Source of the DNA: Pelagibacteraceae bacterium AG-447-N18
GTDB taxonomy: Bacteria; Pseudomonadota; Alphaproteobacteria; Pelagibacterales; Pelagibacteraceae
NCBI GenBank assembly: GCA_003212275.1
Contig: QCQE01000002.1
Location: 1-64,000 of the forward strand
DNA: 64,000 nt
Direction of reading: 5' to 3'
Shown here: in pieces, positions 53,337-62,616 of the stretch
Layout: every line of letters begins with the position of its first letter
How positions within the stretch are numbered: the stretch's first letter is position 1
Notes under the pieces: model-generated
Databases searched by the model: none
What the model saw: the letters and a program-made list of their open reading frames with translations, nothing else
Told to the model about the DNA's origin: nothing
Translations under genes and position numbers: made by a program

Positions 53337-53647
53337 TTATCTATCTCATCTAACAAAATATCTGTTTCTTGATTTAATTCATCAATTTTTTCAGAAAATT
53401 CAATCTGTCTTTTTTGTTCAAATTTTTCTTGATTTTGTAATTCGTCTAATTTTTTACTTAAATTATTATAATCATTAATTAAACTTTTATATTTTTCTTC
53501 TATTTCTTGCTTTTCAATTTCTAATTGATTTTTTTGATTACTTAAATTCTCTACATTTTTTTTAACGTCAGGGTTTTTTAAGTTTAAATTTTTTAATTTT
53601 GCTAAAGCTAAATTAAGTTTTTTTTCTTTTTCGATCACAGAATTCAT
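53324..53647 (-). CDS. Small coiled-coil protein, ZauP-like candidate
   Basis: A 107-residue, almost wholly helical protein rich in Lys, Glu, Asn and Leu, predicted to be one long coiled coil (about 1-105), with no signal or membrane segment. Sequence alone is too generic for a family call. It lies immediately upstream of zapA with a 13-bp overlap and divergent from tkt, the position of DUF4164/ZauP-type genes in other alphaproteobacteria. Proposed role: ZapA partner in Z-ring focusing. Confidence 0.65.
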   Translation of the reverse strand: MNSVIEKEKKLNLALAKLKNLNLKNPDVKKNVENLSNQKNQLEIEKQEIEEKYKSLINDYNNLSKKLDELQNQEKFEQKRQIEFSEKIDELNQETDILLDEIDKWQT

Positions 53648-53702
53648 ATATATATAATTATATTATTAAATAGAATCTTCTTAGTCTAGGCAGGATAGTT
53701 AC

Positions 53703-55634
53703 TTGAGTAAACTTTATAAAGAATTAGCTAATTGTATCAGGTTTTTGTCTATAGATGCTGTCCAAAAAGCTAATTCTGGGCATCCAGGTATGCCTATGGG
53801 AATGGCTGATGTTGCGACTGTTCTTTTTAAAGATTTCTTAAACTTTAATCCTAAAAATCCAGATTGGATCAATAGAGATAGATTTGTTCTGTCAGCAGGA
53901 CATGGTTCTATGCTACTTTACTCGCTCCTCTATCTGACGGGTTATAAAAGTATTTCTTTAAGAGAAATTAAAAAATTTAGACAACTAAATTCAATATGTG
54001 CAGGTCACCCCGAATATCATCCAAGCACTGGCATTGAAACTACAACAGGTCCTTTAGGACAGGGAATTTCTAATGCAGTTGGTTTTGCAATTTCAGAGGA
54101 AATTTTAAAAAAAAGATTGGGAAAAAAAATTATCAATCACAAAACTTACGTTTTAGCGGGTGATGGTTGCTTGATGGAGGGAATAAGTCATGAGGCTTTA
54201 AGTCTTGCTGGACACCTAAAACTTAAAAACCTGATATTACTTTTTGATAACAATTCAATTTCAATAGATGGTCCAACTAGCTTAGCAGTATCTGATGATC
54301 ATGAAAAAAGGTTTAAAAGTTATGGCTGGAATTATTTAAAAATTAATGGACATAATTTTAAAGAAATTACAAAGGCTCTTCAAAAAGCACAAAAATCAAA
54401 AAAACCTATAGCGATCTCTTGTAAAACAACGATTGGATACGGATCACCAAATAAGGGTGGTAAAGCCTCATCTCATGGCAGCCCATTGGGTGAAGATGAA
54501 ATAAGATTAGTTAGAAAAAAATTAGACTGGCCACACAATACTTTTGAAATTCCAAAAAACTTGATGGATCAATGGAGATCAATCGGTAAAAAAGCATCAA
54601 TTAAAGCTAATAAGAATAAAAAAAAATTTTCAATAAGATTTAATAAAAATATTATTAATGCAGAAATAGACAAAGCAAAATCAGACTACTTAAAAAAATT
54701 ACAACCAATAGCTACTAGAAAATGTTCAGAAAAATTTTTGGAAATTGCATCCAAACTTCCAAACTTAATTGGTGGATCAGCAGATTTGGCGGGATCCAAT
54801 AATACCAAAACCAAATATCATAAAATTATTCAATCAAATGATTTTTCCGGAAATTATATCCATTTTGGGGTAAGAGAACATGCGATGTGTGGTATTATGA
54901 ATGGTATCTCACTTCATAGTGAGCTTGTTCCTTATGGTGGAACTTTTTTAATATTTAGCGATTACTGTAAACCATCAATAAGACTAGCGGCTATGATGAA
55001 ACAAAAAGTTATTTATGTTTTTACACATGACTCAATTGGTCTTGGAGAAGATGGACCAACCCATCAACCAATAGAACAATTGACAAGTTTGCGATCAATA
55101 CCAAATTTGAATATTTTTAGACCTTCTGACTTAATAGAAACTTTTGAGTGTTGGCAATTGGCATTAAATAGCAAAAGCTCTCCTAGCGTAATAGCCCTAA
55201 CAAGACAAAGCTTAAATCCAGTTCGTACAAAAAAATCATCAAAAAATTTGTCTTTAGCTGGCGCTTATGAAGTTTTAAGAACGAGTAATAAAATAAATGC
55301 AACTATCATAGCAACAGGATCCGAAACTAGTCTTGCAATAGACGTTAGTCATAAATTAGCCACAGATGGCATTTACTCAAAAGTAATATCAATGCCTTGC
55401 CAGGAATTATTTGATCAACAAAGTGAAGTCTATAAAAATAAAATTTTAAATGAAACTAAGCTAGTAATTTCTATAGAGGCTTCTGAAACTGGTTATTGGA
55501 AAAAATATACTGGCAGCAAAGGACTTAATTTTGGAATTGATGATTTTGGAAAAAGTGCGCCTTATAAAGATATATATAATCACTTTGGATTAAGCTCAGA
55601 GAATATAGTAAAAAAAATTAAAAAAAGATTATGA
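53703..55634 (+). CDS. tkt: Transketolase
   Basis: A 643-residue TPP enzyme moving two-carbon units in the pentose phosphate pathway. Seen: [35 protein letters not shown], Mg/TPP motif [16 protein letters not shown], catalytic [15 protein letters not shown] and [19 protein letters not shown]. The start is a TTG codon (TTG AGT AAA) since the family begins close to this point. It leads the tkt-gap-pgk-fba group and overlaps gap by 4 bp (ATGA). Confidence 0.97.
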   Translation: MSKLYKELANCIRFLSIDAVQKANSGHPGMPMGMADVATVLFKDFLNFNPKNPDWINRDRFVLSAGHGSMLLYSLLYLTGYKSISLREIKKFRQLNSICAGHPEYHPSTGIETTTGPLGQGISNAVGFAISEEILKKRLGKKIINHKTYVLAGDGCLMEGISHEALSLAGHLKLKNLILLFDNNSISIDGPTSLAVSDDHEKRFKSYGWNYLKINGHNFKEITKALQKAQKSKKPIAISCKTTIGYGSPNKGGKASSHGSPLGEDEIRLVRKKLDWPHNTFEIPKNLMDQWRSIGKKASIKANKNKKKFSIRFNKNIINAEIDKAKSDYLKKLQPIATRKCSEKFLEIASKLPNLIGGSADLAGSNNTKTKYHKIIQSNDFSGNYIHFGVREHAMCGIMNGISLHSELVPYGGTFLIFSDYCKPSIRLAAMMKQKVIYVFTHDSIGLGEDGPTHQPIEQLTSLRSIPNLNIFRPSDLIETFECWQLALNSKSSPSVIALTRQSLNPVRTKKSSKNLSLAGAYEVLRTSNKINATIIATGSETSLAIDVSHKLATDGIYSKVISMPCQELFDQQSEVYKNKILNETKLVISIEASETGYWKKYTGSKGLNFGIDDFGKSAPYKDIYNHFGLSSENIVKKIKKRL

Positions 55635-56632
55635 CAGTCAAAGTTGGAATAAATGGAATGGGTAGAATTGGAAGAATGATACTTCGATCAATTATCGAGA
55701 ATAAAAATAAAGATATAGAAATAAAATACATCAATAATAGAACTAATTCTGAAACATGTTCATCTCTATTAAAATATGACTCTATTCATGGAAAATTTAA
55801 CGCACAAATAGATTTTGATGAAAATCATATTATTATTAACAAAAATAAAATTTTATTTGGCCAAGAAACAGATTTAAATAATATTAATTGGAAAAAATAT
55901 GGAGTGGATTATGTTTTAGAATGTACAGGTAAATTTAACTCAAAAGAAAAATTACTAACACATATTAATAATGGTGCAAAAAAAGTTATTGTCTCTGCTC
56001 CATGTAAAGATGCTGACAAAACTATCGTATATGGAGTAAATGAGGCTGAATTAAAAAAAAAGGATATGATCATATCCGCTGCTTCTTGCACAACAAATTG
56101 TCTTGCTCCTGTGGTTCATGTTTTAAACGAAAATTTCGAAATCGAAAAAGGGTTTATGACCACAATTCATTCATTTACAAGTGACCAAAGAATATTAGAT
56201 AATTCTCATAAAGACCCCAGAAGAGCTAGATCAGCAAGCCAGTCTATTGTACCAACATCAACAGGTGCATCAAAAGCAATTGGTGAAATTATACCTTCGC
56301 TTAAAGGTAAATTAGAAGGTGTGGCTATGAGAGTCCCTACACCCAATGTTTCATTAATTGAACTCGTCTTTTGCACAAAAAAAGACATTACTATTGATAA
56401 GATTAATTTAGCATTTCAAAATTTTAGTAAAAAAAATAAAATTCTTGAAACTACTAAAGAAAAACTTGTTTCAATCGACTTTAATCATAATCCTGCTTCT
56501 TCAATAATAGACGAAAGCTTAACAAAAGTGGTGAGTAAAAATATGGGTAAAATTTCAGCCTGGTATGATAACGAATGGGGTTTCTCAAATAGAATGTGTG
56601 ATATTGTAGAATATCTTCATAAGAATTCTTAA
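55631..56632 (+). CDS. gap: Glyceraldehyde-3-phosphate dehydrogenase
   Basis: A 333-residue type I GAPDH. N-terminal Rossmann [12 protein letters not shown], catalytic cysteine in [27 protein letters not shown] and the substrate-site segment [21 protein letters not shown]-terminal [12 protein letters not shown] is invariant. The residue after the second strand is Asn (INNRTN), as in many bacterial Gap proteins; cofactor preference cannot be fixed by eye. Joined by overlaps to tkt (4 bp) and pgk (1 bp). Confidence 0.97.
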   Translation: MTVKVGINGMGRIGRMILRSIIENKNKDIEIKYINNRTNSETCSSLLKYDSIHGKFNAQIDFDENHIIINKNKILFGQETDLNNINWKKYGVDYVLECTGKFNSKEKLLTHINNGAKKVIVSAPCKDADKTIVYGVNEAELKKKDMIISAASCTTNCLAPVVHVLNENFEIEKGFMTTIHSFTSDQRILDNSHKDPRRARSASQSIVPTSTGASKAIGEIIPSLKGKLEGVAMRVPTPNVSLIELVFCTKKDITIDKINLAFQNFSKKNKILETTKEKLVSIDFNHNPASSIIDESLTKVVSKNMGKISAWYDNEWGFSNRMCDIVEYLHKNS

Positions 56633-57810
56633 TGAAGAATATTAAAGATAATGAAAATCTTAGTGGCAAGAGAGTTTTATTAAGATTAGACCTAAACGTC
56701 CCTTTGAAAAATGGTGACATTGTCGATGAAACCAGAATAATTAAAATTATACCTGTTATCGAATTTTTAATAAAAAGAAATTCAAAAATTTTAATAATTT
56801 CTCATGTCGGTCGTCCTAAAGGCAAATTTAATAAAGATCTCTCCCTAAAACCAATTTGTGATTGCTTAGAAAAAAAGATACAAACTAAAGTCAACTTTAT
56901 AAGTGAGGACATTTTAAAAATCAAAAGAGATGATTTATTTAAAGAGCCTGAGGAGAAAGTTATCTTTTTTGAAAATATAAGATTTTATGCAGAAGAAGAA
57001 AAGAACGAGTCACATTTTTCAAAACACTTAGCTAGTTTTGCAGATTTGTTCGTAAATGATGCTTTTTCTTGCTCACATAGAACACATGCTTCAGTATGCA
57101 AAATTACAGAATTTCTTCCATCATTTGCTGGATTACAATTTGAGACAGAAGTAAATGCTTTAAAAAAAGTTACTATTGAGATTAAAAAACCAATTACTTG
57201 TATTATTGGTGGATCAAAAATTTCTACAAAAATAGACATAATCAAAAATTTAATACCTAAATTTAACAACATAATCTTTGTGGGGGGTATGGCTAACAAT
57301 ATTCTAAGCTTCAAAGGTGATAGAATTGGAAAATCAATTAATGAAGAAAATTGTGAAAGTATAATAAAAGAACTTTTTGAAATTTCAAAAAATACGCTTT
57401 GTGAAATTACTTATCCAGAAGATGTCTTAATTGGCAAAAGTGTAGATGACGATGCTCAGATAAAAGATCTTAAGGACATAACAGATGATGATTTAATCTT
57501 AGACGTGGGACCTAAAACACTAAAAAGAATAAAGAATATAATTGAAAATAGTAAAACAGTTCTTTGGAATGGTCCTGCTGGTTATTTTGAAAATCCAAAT
57601 TTTGCTCAAGGTAGCATTGAGATTGCAAAAACAATTATTAAAAAAAATAAAGATAATTCAATTTATTCTGTAGTTGGTGGAGGAGATACTGTGGCGGTTG
57701 TTAATCAACTTAATGCAGTAAAAGATTTTAATTTTGTTTCAACTGCTGGTGGTGCTTTTTTAGAATATCTTGAAGGTAAAGAACTTCCTGGTATAAAAGC
57801 CCTAAACTAA
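56632..57810 (+). CDS. pgk: Phosphoglycerate kinase
   Basis: A 392-residue two-domain kinase: N-terminal RVLLRLDLNVPLKNG, SHVGRPKGKFN (3PG site), IGGSKISTKIDII hinge and the C-terminal nucleotide-binding VLWNGPAGYFE and SVVGGGDTVAVVNQ. Starts on the last base of the gap stop (TAATG). It ends 1 bp before fba. Confidence 0.98.
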   Translation: MKNIKDNENLSGKRVLLRLDLNVPLKNGDIVDETRIIKIIPVIEFLIKRNSKILIISHVGRPKGKFNKDLSLKPICDCLEKKIQTKVNFISEDILKIKRDDLFKEPEEKVIFFENIRFYAEEEKNESHFSKHLASFADLFVNDAFSCSHRTHASVCKITEFLPSFAGLQFETEVNALKKVTIEIKKPITCIIGGSKISTKIDIIKNLIPKFNNIIFVGGMANNILSFKGDRIGKSINEENCESIIKELFEISKNTLCEITYPEDVLIGKSVDDDAQIKDLKDITDDDLILDVGPKTLKRIKNIIENSKTVLWNGPAGYFENPNFAQGSIEIAKTIIKKNKDNSIYSVVGGGDTVAVVNQLNAVKDFNFVSTAGGAFLEYLEGKELPGIKALN

Positions 57811-57811
57811 A

Positions 57812-58819
57812 ATGTCAGAACTAAATAATACAGTATTAAAAATTTTAGGAAACGGTAAAGGAATTTTGGCTGCAGATGAAAGCACCGCAACCATGACTAA
57901 AAGATTAGAAAGTGTAGATGTCCCCTCAACCCCAGAAAACAGATTGTTGTTCAGAGAAACACTTTTTAGCTCATCCTCAATGAAAGATTGTATTGGAGGT
58001 GTGATTCTTTACGATGAAACAATTAAACAAACATCATCAAAAAAAAATACAATTCCAAAATTAATATCAGATACAGGCTCATTGCCAGGTATCAAAGTAG
58101 ACACAGGAGCAAAAATTTTAGCTGGTTCTCCAGATGAAAAAATTACTGAGGGTCTTGATGGATTAAGAGAAAGATTAAAAGAATACTACAAATTAGGTGC
58201 AAAATTTACTAAATGGAGAGGTGTTTATAATATAACTAAAAATTATCCAAGTAAACTCTCAATACACTCTAATGCTCATGCATTAGCAAGATACTCTGCA
58301 TTAGTTCAAGAATGCAATATGGTTCCAATAGTGGAACCTGAAGTCTTAATGGATGGTGATCATTCCGCTAAAGAGTGTTCAGAAAAAACCTCTGAAGTTA
58401 TAAAAAGATGCTTTGAAGAATTAATAATACACAAAGTGGATTTGAAGGGAATTATACTAAAACCTAATATGATTTTAGCAGGAGATAAGTCTAAAGAAAA
58501 AATTACTAATGAAGAGGTGGCAAAATTAACTTTAGAGTGTTTAAAATCCTCGGTGCCTTCAGAAGTTCCAGGTATAGCCTTTCTATCTGGAGGTCAGTCC
58601 GAAATAGAATCAACAGAAAATTTGAATTTAATTAGTAAACACAATAATACGGGGTTTATAATGAGTTATTCTTACGGCAGAGCTCTTCAGCAAGGTGCCT
58701 TAAAGTTTTGGTCTAAAGACATAAAGGATATTGAAGGCACTCAGCAGATTTTTAACCACCGAGCCAAGATGAATACATTAGCTGCTCAAGGAAAATGGTC
58801 AAAGGATCTTGAGATATAA
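57812..58819 (+). CDS. fba: Class I fructose-bisphosphate aldolase (animal type)
   Basis: A 335-residue Schiff-base aldolase. Signature features: GKGILAADESTATMTKRL, IGGVILYDET, FTKWRGVYNI (catalytic region lysine) and LKGIILKPNMILAG with the Schiff-base lysine; C-terminal SYGRALQQGALKFW. The resemblance is to the eukaryotic/class I family, not the zinc class II aldolase typical of many bacteria. It works with gap, pgk and tkt; no phosphofructokinase is seen in the window. Overlaps the thiE-like gene by 11 bp. Confidence 0.96.
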   Translation: MSELNNTVLKILGNGKGILAADESTATMTKRLESVDVPSTPENRLLFRETLFSSSSMKDCIGGVILYDETIKQTSSKKNTIPKLISDTGSLPGIKVDTGAKILAGSPDEKITEGLDGLRERLKEYYKLGAKFTKWRGVYNITKNYPSKLSIHSNAHALARYSALVQECNMVPIVEPEVLMDGDHSAKECSEKTSEVIKRCFEELIIHKVDLKGIILKPNMILAGDKSKEKITNEEVAKLTLECLKSSVPSEVPGIAFLSGGQSEIESTENLNLISKHNNTGFIMSYSYGRALQQGALKFWSKDIKDIEGTQQIFNHRAKMNTLAAQGKWSKDLEI

Positions 58820-59423
58820 TAAGAAAAAATTTATTTACCTAATCTCCCCACCCAAGATTGAAAGAAATTTTTTTAAAGATTTAAATGAGGTATTAAAACA
58901 AAAAAAAACAAGTTTTTTTCAACTACGACTAAAAAAAAATAGTTTTAAAAAAAGGTTAATAATTGGACGTAAAATTCAAAAGATATGTAAAAAATTTAAA
59001 GTAAAATTTTTGATCAACGATGACGTGTATTTGGCAAAAAAGTTAAATGCTGATGGATGTCATCTTGGTCAAAAAGATATGAAAATTAAAGAGGCAAGAA
59101 AATTAATTGGAAAAAAAATAATTGGAATTACATGCCATAATTCAATTAAATTAGCAAAGACTGCGATAAAAAATAAAGCGGACTATATAGCTTTTGGAGC
59201 CTTTAATTCATCTAAAACAAAAAAAGTTAAATATAAAGCATCCATAAGTTTACTTAAAAAAGCTCAAAAGATCACAAACACTCCAATTGTTGTAATCGGT
59301 GGTATTAACTTTAATAATTATAAAAATCTTTTGTTGAATAAGGCAAACTTTTTAGCTATTTCAGGCTACATTTGGAAAAATAAAAAACTAAAACCAAAGA
59401 ACGCGATAAAAAAATTAATATGA
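58809..59423 (+). CDS. thiE: Thiamine-phosphate synthase (ThiE-like)
   Basis: A 204-residue TIM-barrel protein of the TMP synthase/TenI family. Seen: LINDDVYLAKKLNADGCHLGQKD (pyrophosphate/substrate binding), GKKIIGITCHN, ADYIAFGAFNSSKTK and TPIVVIGGINFNN. ThiE couples HMP-PP with THZ-P. The usual S/T residues are partly altered (GITCHN versus GVSVH/GISTH), and a TenI-like sister function is possible. Overlaps fba by 11 bp and efp by 4 bp. Confidence 0.82.
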   Translation: MRYNKKKFIYLISPPKIERNFFKDLNEVLKQKKTSFFQLRLKKNSFKKRLIIGRKIQKICKKFKVKFLINDDVYLAKKLNADGCHLGQKDMKIKEARKLIGKKIIGITCHNSIKLAKTAIKNKADYIAFGAFNSSKTKKVKYKASISLLKKAQKITNTPIVVIGGINFNNYKNLLLNKANFLAISGYIWKNKKLKPKNAIKKLI

Positions 59424-59980
59424 AAATAAATGCAGGTGAAATTAGAGTGGGCATGTTGCTAGAATATAAGAATGATTTGTGGCAGGTGCTGAAAACACAG
59501 CATGTAAAACCTGGAAAAGGTGGAGCATTTGCACAAGTGGAGATGAAGAGTGTAAACAAAAATACTAAACTTAATGAAAGATTTAGATCCAATGAAACAA
59601 TTGAAAAAGCCTCATTAGAGGAAACTAATTTTACATTTTCATATGAGGACCAAGAAAAGTACTTTTTTATTAATCCAAAAACTTTTGAACAAACAGAAAT
59701 TCAAAAAAATCTAATAGGTGAAAAAGGGAAGTTATTGACAGAAAATCTTGAGGTAACAATAAGTTTTTATAATGATAACCCAATTTCTGTAGATTTGCCA
59801 AACCAGGTAACTTGTAAAATTGAAACTACAGACGCTGCATTAAAAGGTCAAACTGTTTCATCATCTTATAAACCTGCAGTTTTAGAAAATGGATTAAGTA
59901 TTCAGGTACCGCCATTTATTGAAGCGGGAGATAATGTTGTCATAGATACCAGAAATTTAGAATACATCAAAAAAATTTAA
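59420..59980 (+). CDS. efp: Elongation factor P
   Basis: A 186-residue, three-domain OB/KOW protein that relieves ribosome stalling at polyproline. The loop HVKPGKGGAFAQ has Lys33 at the position that is modified by beta-lysine or left bare in other lineages; arginine-type EF-P is ruled out. C-terminal GDNVVIDTRNLEYIKK is typical. No epmA or epmB in the window. Overlaps the thiE-like gene by 4 bp. Confidence 0.98.
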   Translation: MKINAGEIRVGMLLEYKNDLWQVLKTQHVKPGKGGAFAQVEMKSVNKNTKLNERFRSNETIEKASLEETNFTFSYEDQEKYFFINPKTFEQTEIQKNLIGEKGKLLTENLEVTISFYNDNPISVDLPNQVTCKIETTDAALKGQTVSSSYKPAVLENGLSIQVPPFIEAGDNVVIDTRNLEYIKKI

Positions 59981-59983
59981 TTT

Positions 59984-60721
59984 ATGAATTCAATATCTGC
60001 AAATCTCAATGTGATGATAAAGGCATGTGAAAAAGCATCTAAAATTTTAATAAGAGATTTTGGTGAATTAGAGAAGTTACAAGTATCCAAAAAAGGACCA
60101 AGAGATTTTGTAACTAATTCTGATGTTAAAGCAGAAAAAATAATTATAGATGAGCTTAAAAAAGCAAGACCCAATTATTCAATCATTAGTGAAGAGAATG
60201 GTGTTGAAAAGAATAAAGATATTTTTAATTCATGGATAATTGATCCTATTGATGGAACAATTAATTTTTTACATGGAATACCACATTTTGCAATATCCAT
60301 TGCTTTGAAATCAGACGATGAGATTATATGTGGATTGATTTTTGATCCTATTAAAGACGAAATGTTTTATGCTGAAAAGAATAATGGAGCTTTTTTTAAT
60401 AATCAGCGAATAAGAGTCTCAAAAAGAAATAATTTAGATGAATGTTTATTTGCAGTTGGAAAATTAAAGAATGAACCAAGCTTTACTTATAGAAGATCTG
60501 GATGTGCTGCACTTGATATTGCATACGTAGCATCTGGAAGACTAGATGGATACGCACAAAGCAACTTAAATTTATGGGATATAGCCGCAGGTATTGTTTT
60601 AATTAAAGAAGCTGGTGGAGTAATTAATGATATTGATCTTAATAATATTAAAAATGTAAAAGTTTTAGCTTCATCAGCAGAAATAAATGCCAAATTCATA
60701 GAAAAACTGGGCAACTTTTAA
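59984..60721 (+). CDS. suhB: Inositol monophosphatase-family protein (SuhB-like)
   Basis: A 245-residue Mg-dependent phosphatase. The IMPase metal motifs are present: [24 protein letters not shown] and the C-terminal [17 protein letters not shown]. SuhB-type proteins hydrolyse inositol and related phosphates; E. coli SuhB also acts in rRNA antitermination. Other IMPase subfamilies are possible. 3 bp after efp, 35 bp before rpmE. Confidence 0.93.
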   Translation: MNSISANLNVMIKACEKASKILIRDFGELEKLQVSKKGPRDFVTNSDVKAEKIIIDELKKARPNYSIISEENGVEKNKDIFNSWIIDPIDGTINFLHGIPHFAISIALKSDDEIICGLIFDPIKDEMFYAEKNNGAFFNNQRIRVSKRNNLDECLFAVGKLKNEPSFTYRRSGCAALDIAYVASGRLDGYAQSNLNLWDIAAGIVLIKEAGGVINDIDLNNIKNVKVLASSAEINAKFIEKLGNF

Positions 60722-60756
60722 TTGTTTTAAAAATTTCTTTTGTTATAAGTCTCGTG

Positions 60757-60987
60757 ATGAAAAAAAAAATACATCCTAACTACCATACTATAAAAGTTGA
60801 AATGACTGATGGGTCTCAATTTGAGACAAGGTCTACTTGGGGCGCTGAGGGTGATGTTCTTAAACTAGAAATTGATCCAAAATCACATTCGGCTTGGACG
60901 GGCGGAAAGCAAAAATTATTAGATAAAGGTCGAATAAGTAAATTTAATAAAAAATTCCAAAATTTTAGGTCAGAAAATAAAAGTTAA
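60757..60987 (+). CDS. rpmE: 50S ribosomal protein L31
   Basis: A 76-residue L31 starting [19 protein letters not shown]; the core STWG and [24 protein letters not shown] segment is diagnostic. The zinc-binding cysteines of the C+ form are absent (position reads RSTWG), so this is the zinc-free type. The start is ATG 60757, one codon after an in-frame GTG. Stop and DUF1013 start overlap (TAATG). Confidence 0.96.
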   Translation: MKKKIHPNYHTIKVEMTDGSQFETRSTWGAEGDVLKLEIDPKSHSAWTGGKQKLLDKGRISKFNKKFQNFRSENKS

Positions 60988-61556
60988 TGACAAACGTTCC
61001 CTTAATGCCTATGGCAACAGCTGTATGGCTAGTAGAAAATACAACACTTACTTTTAAACAGATAGCTGATTTTTGTAATTTGCATGAAGTAGAGGTTCAA
61101 GGGATAGCTGATGGTGAAGTTGCAAAAGGAATTAAAGCTTATAATCCAATAATCTCAGGACAACTTTCTAGAGAAGAAATTGAATTATCCTCAAAAGATC
61201 AATCTAGGCCTTTAGAAATAAGAAATACTGACATTGAGATATCAAATTCAGAAAAAAAAATTAAAAAATACGTTCCCCTATCAAAAAGACAAGACAAACC
61301 AGACTCAGCATTATGGCTGATTAAAAATCATAACATTTTAAAGGATTCGCAAATTGCAAAGCTTGTAGGTGTTACTAAAAATTCTGTTACTTCAATAAGA
61401 AATAAAAGTTATTGGAACTATAATAACTTAAATCCAAAAGATCCCGTTGCTTTAAATTTATTTACTCAAAAAGATTTGGTTCAAGCATTAGAAAAAGCTG
61501 AAAGACGAATTAAAAGAGAAAAAAAAGAGAAAGAAAAACAAAAACAATCAATATAA
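60987..61556 (+). CDS. DUF1013-family protein (predicted alphaproteobacterial regulator)
   Basis: A 189-residue basic protein. N-terminal PLMPMATAVWLVENTTLTFKQI and FCNLHEVEVQGIADGEVAKG match DUF1013, a family nearly confined to alphaproteobacteria. A second helix-turn-helix-like repeat lies at about 100-140 (DSALWLIKNHNILKDSQIAK, then VTKNSVTSIRNK), resembling the first: two related DNA-binding-like modules. As I recall, members are linked to cell-cycle transcription in Caulobacter; this is family knowledge, not shown here. The tail is a Lys/Glu helix. Starts on the rpmE stop. Confidence 0.85.
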   Translation: MTNVPLMPMATAVWLVENTTLTFKQIADFCNLHEVEVQGIADGEVAKGIKAYNPIISGQLSREEIELSSKDQSRPLEIRNTDIEISNSEKKIKKYVPLSKRQDKPDSALWLIKNHNILKDSQIAKLVGVTKNSVTSIRNKSYWNYNNLNPKDPVALNLFTQKDLVQALEKAERRIKREKKEKEKQKQSI

Positions 61557-61565
61557 TCATTCATT

Positions 61566-61634
61566 ATGAATAAATTTGATAGACATAAAAATATAAAAAT
61601 GTTAATTACACATTTTTTTGGAGGTATTTATTAA
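61566..61634 (+). other. Possible short leader ORF upstream of rpsU
   Basis: ATG at 61566 opens a 22-codon frame with a second in-frame ATG at 61599, reading across the rpsU ribosome site and ending TAA at 61632-61634, overlapping the proposed ATT start (61630-61632). There is no homology evidence; it may be chance. Confidence 0.25.
61620..61632 (+). promoter_or_regulatory. Ribosome binding site and ATT start of rpsU
   Basis: GGAGG at 61620-61624, 5 nt before ATT (61630-61632). No ATG or GTG lies at a suitable distance in the rpsU frame; a TTG at 61618 would place the ribosome site inside the start region. Confidence 0.6.
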
Positions 61635-61824
61635 AATAGAAGTTAAAGATAATAATGTAGAACAAGCTCTAAGAGTTTTGAAAAGAAAACTTCAAAGAGA
61701 TGGTTTTTTTAAGGTGATTAAACTAAAAAATACTTATGAAAAACCTTCTGAAAAGAAAAAAAGAATTCTTCAAGAAAATATTAAGAGAGTCAAAAAACTT
61801 AATAAATTAAAAAATAGAATTTAA
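61630..61824 (+). CDS. rpsU: 30S ribosomal protein S21 (apparent ATT start)
   Basis: A 64-residue S21: after the start come KIEVKDNNVEQALRVLKRKLQRDGF and EKPSEKKKRILQEN, matching alphaproteobacterial S21. Related S21 proteins begin M-x-V-x-V-(R/K)-DNN; the residue aligned with that Met is encoded by ATT, 5 nt after a perfect GGAGG. Initiation at AUU would be read as Met. If TTG 61618 were used, four extra residues would precede this. The gene ends 6 bp before the initiator tRNA gene, so they are likely one transcript. Confidence 0.85.
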   Translation: MKIEVKDNNVEQALRVLKRKLQRDGFFKVIKLKNTYEKPSEKKKRILQENIKRVKKLNKLKNRI

Positions 61825-61830
61825 GCATAT

Positions 61831-61907
<77 letters not shown>

Positions 61908-61913
61908 AATTTC

Positions 61914-62612
61914 CTAAAGAGTAAATTTAGACTTTCTACTATCAATCAAAAAATTCTTAACTGTCTCTTGTGTAAGTTGATCAAAAGATTTTCCAAATTT
62001 TTGTATTTTTTCAATAATCGATGGTGGTATGGTTATTATGTGACAACCTAATTGTTTTGCTTGAATATAATTATAAGGCTCTCTAACACTTGCCCATAAA
62101 ATTTGAACATTTTTAAAACTTTTTGCAATCCTTAAACTTTTGATAAATTCAGGTACTGGATCTTTACCTGTATCAGCGGCCCTTCCAGCAAAAATAGAAA
62201 TGATTACTTTAGTTTTTTTATTAATCATCTTTAAAATTTTTGCTGTTTGTTTAGCTGTATAAACAGCAGTAATGTTAAGTTTGATATTTCTGCTATTTAA
62301 TTCTCTTATAACTTTGCCAGTAAATTTCCTTTTTGAATTAATTACAGGAACTTTTACATAAACATTTTTACCCCATTTATTTATCTTAATACCTTGCTCA
62401 ATCATTGATTTTGGACTATCGGCAAAAACCTCAAATGAAATTGGTTTTCTATTGCAAACTTTAAGTATTTGTTTTGAGTAAGATTTATAGTCTTTTGCTC
62501 CTGCTTTCCGCATTAGACTGGGGTTTGTAGTAAACCCTTTCACAAAATTATTACTATTAAATCTTCTAATTTTCTTCAAATCAGCAATGTCGCAAAAAAC
62601 TTTAATACTCAT
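61914..62612 (-). CDS. tal: Transaldolase-family protein (TalC/F6P-aldolase-like)
   Basis: A 232-residue short-form transaldolase TIM barrel. Seen: FCDIADLKKIRRF, VKGFTTNPSLMRKAG, VYVKVPV with the Schiff-base lysine, NITAVYTAKQ and ISIFAGRAADTGKDP. Length matches the TalC/fructose-6-phosphate aldolase class; transaldolase activity fits the transketolase in the window. Exact activity cannot be settled by eye. Next to pntB with a 4-bp gap; convergent with tRNA-fMet. Confidence 0.85.
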   Translation of the reverse strand: MSIKVFCDIADLKKIRRFNSNNFVKGFTTNPSLMRKAGAKDYKSYSKQILKVCNRKPISFEVFADSPKSMIEQGIKINKWGKNVYVKVPVINSKRKFTGKVIRELNSRNIKLNITAVYTAKQTAKILKMINKKTKVIISIFAGRAADTGKDPVPEFIKSLRIAKSFKNVQILWASVREPYNYIQAKQLGCHIITIPPSIIEKIQKFGKSFDQLTQETVKNFLIDSRKSKFTL

Positions 62613-62616
62613 TTAT

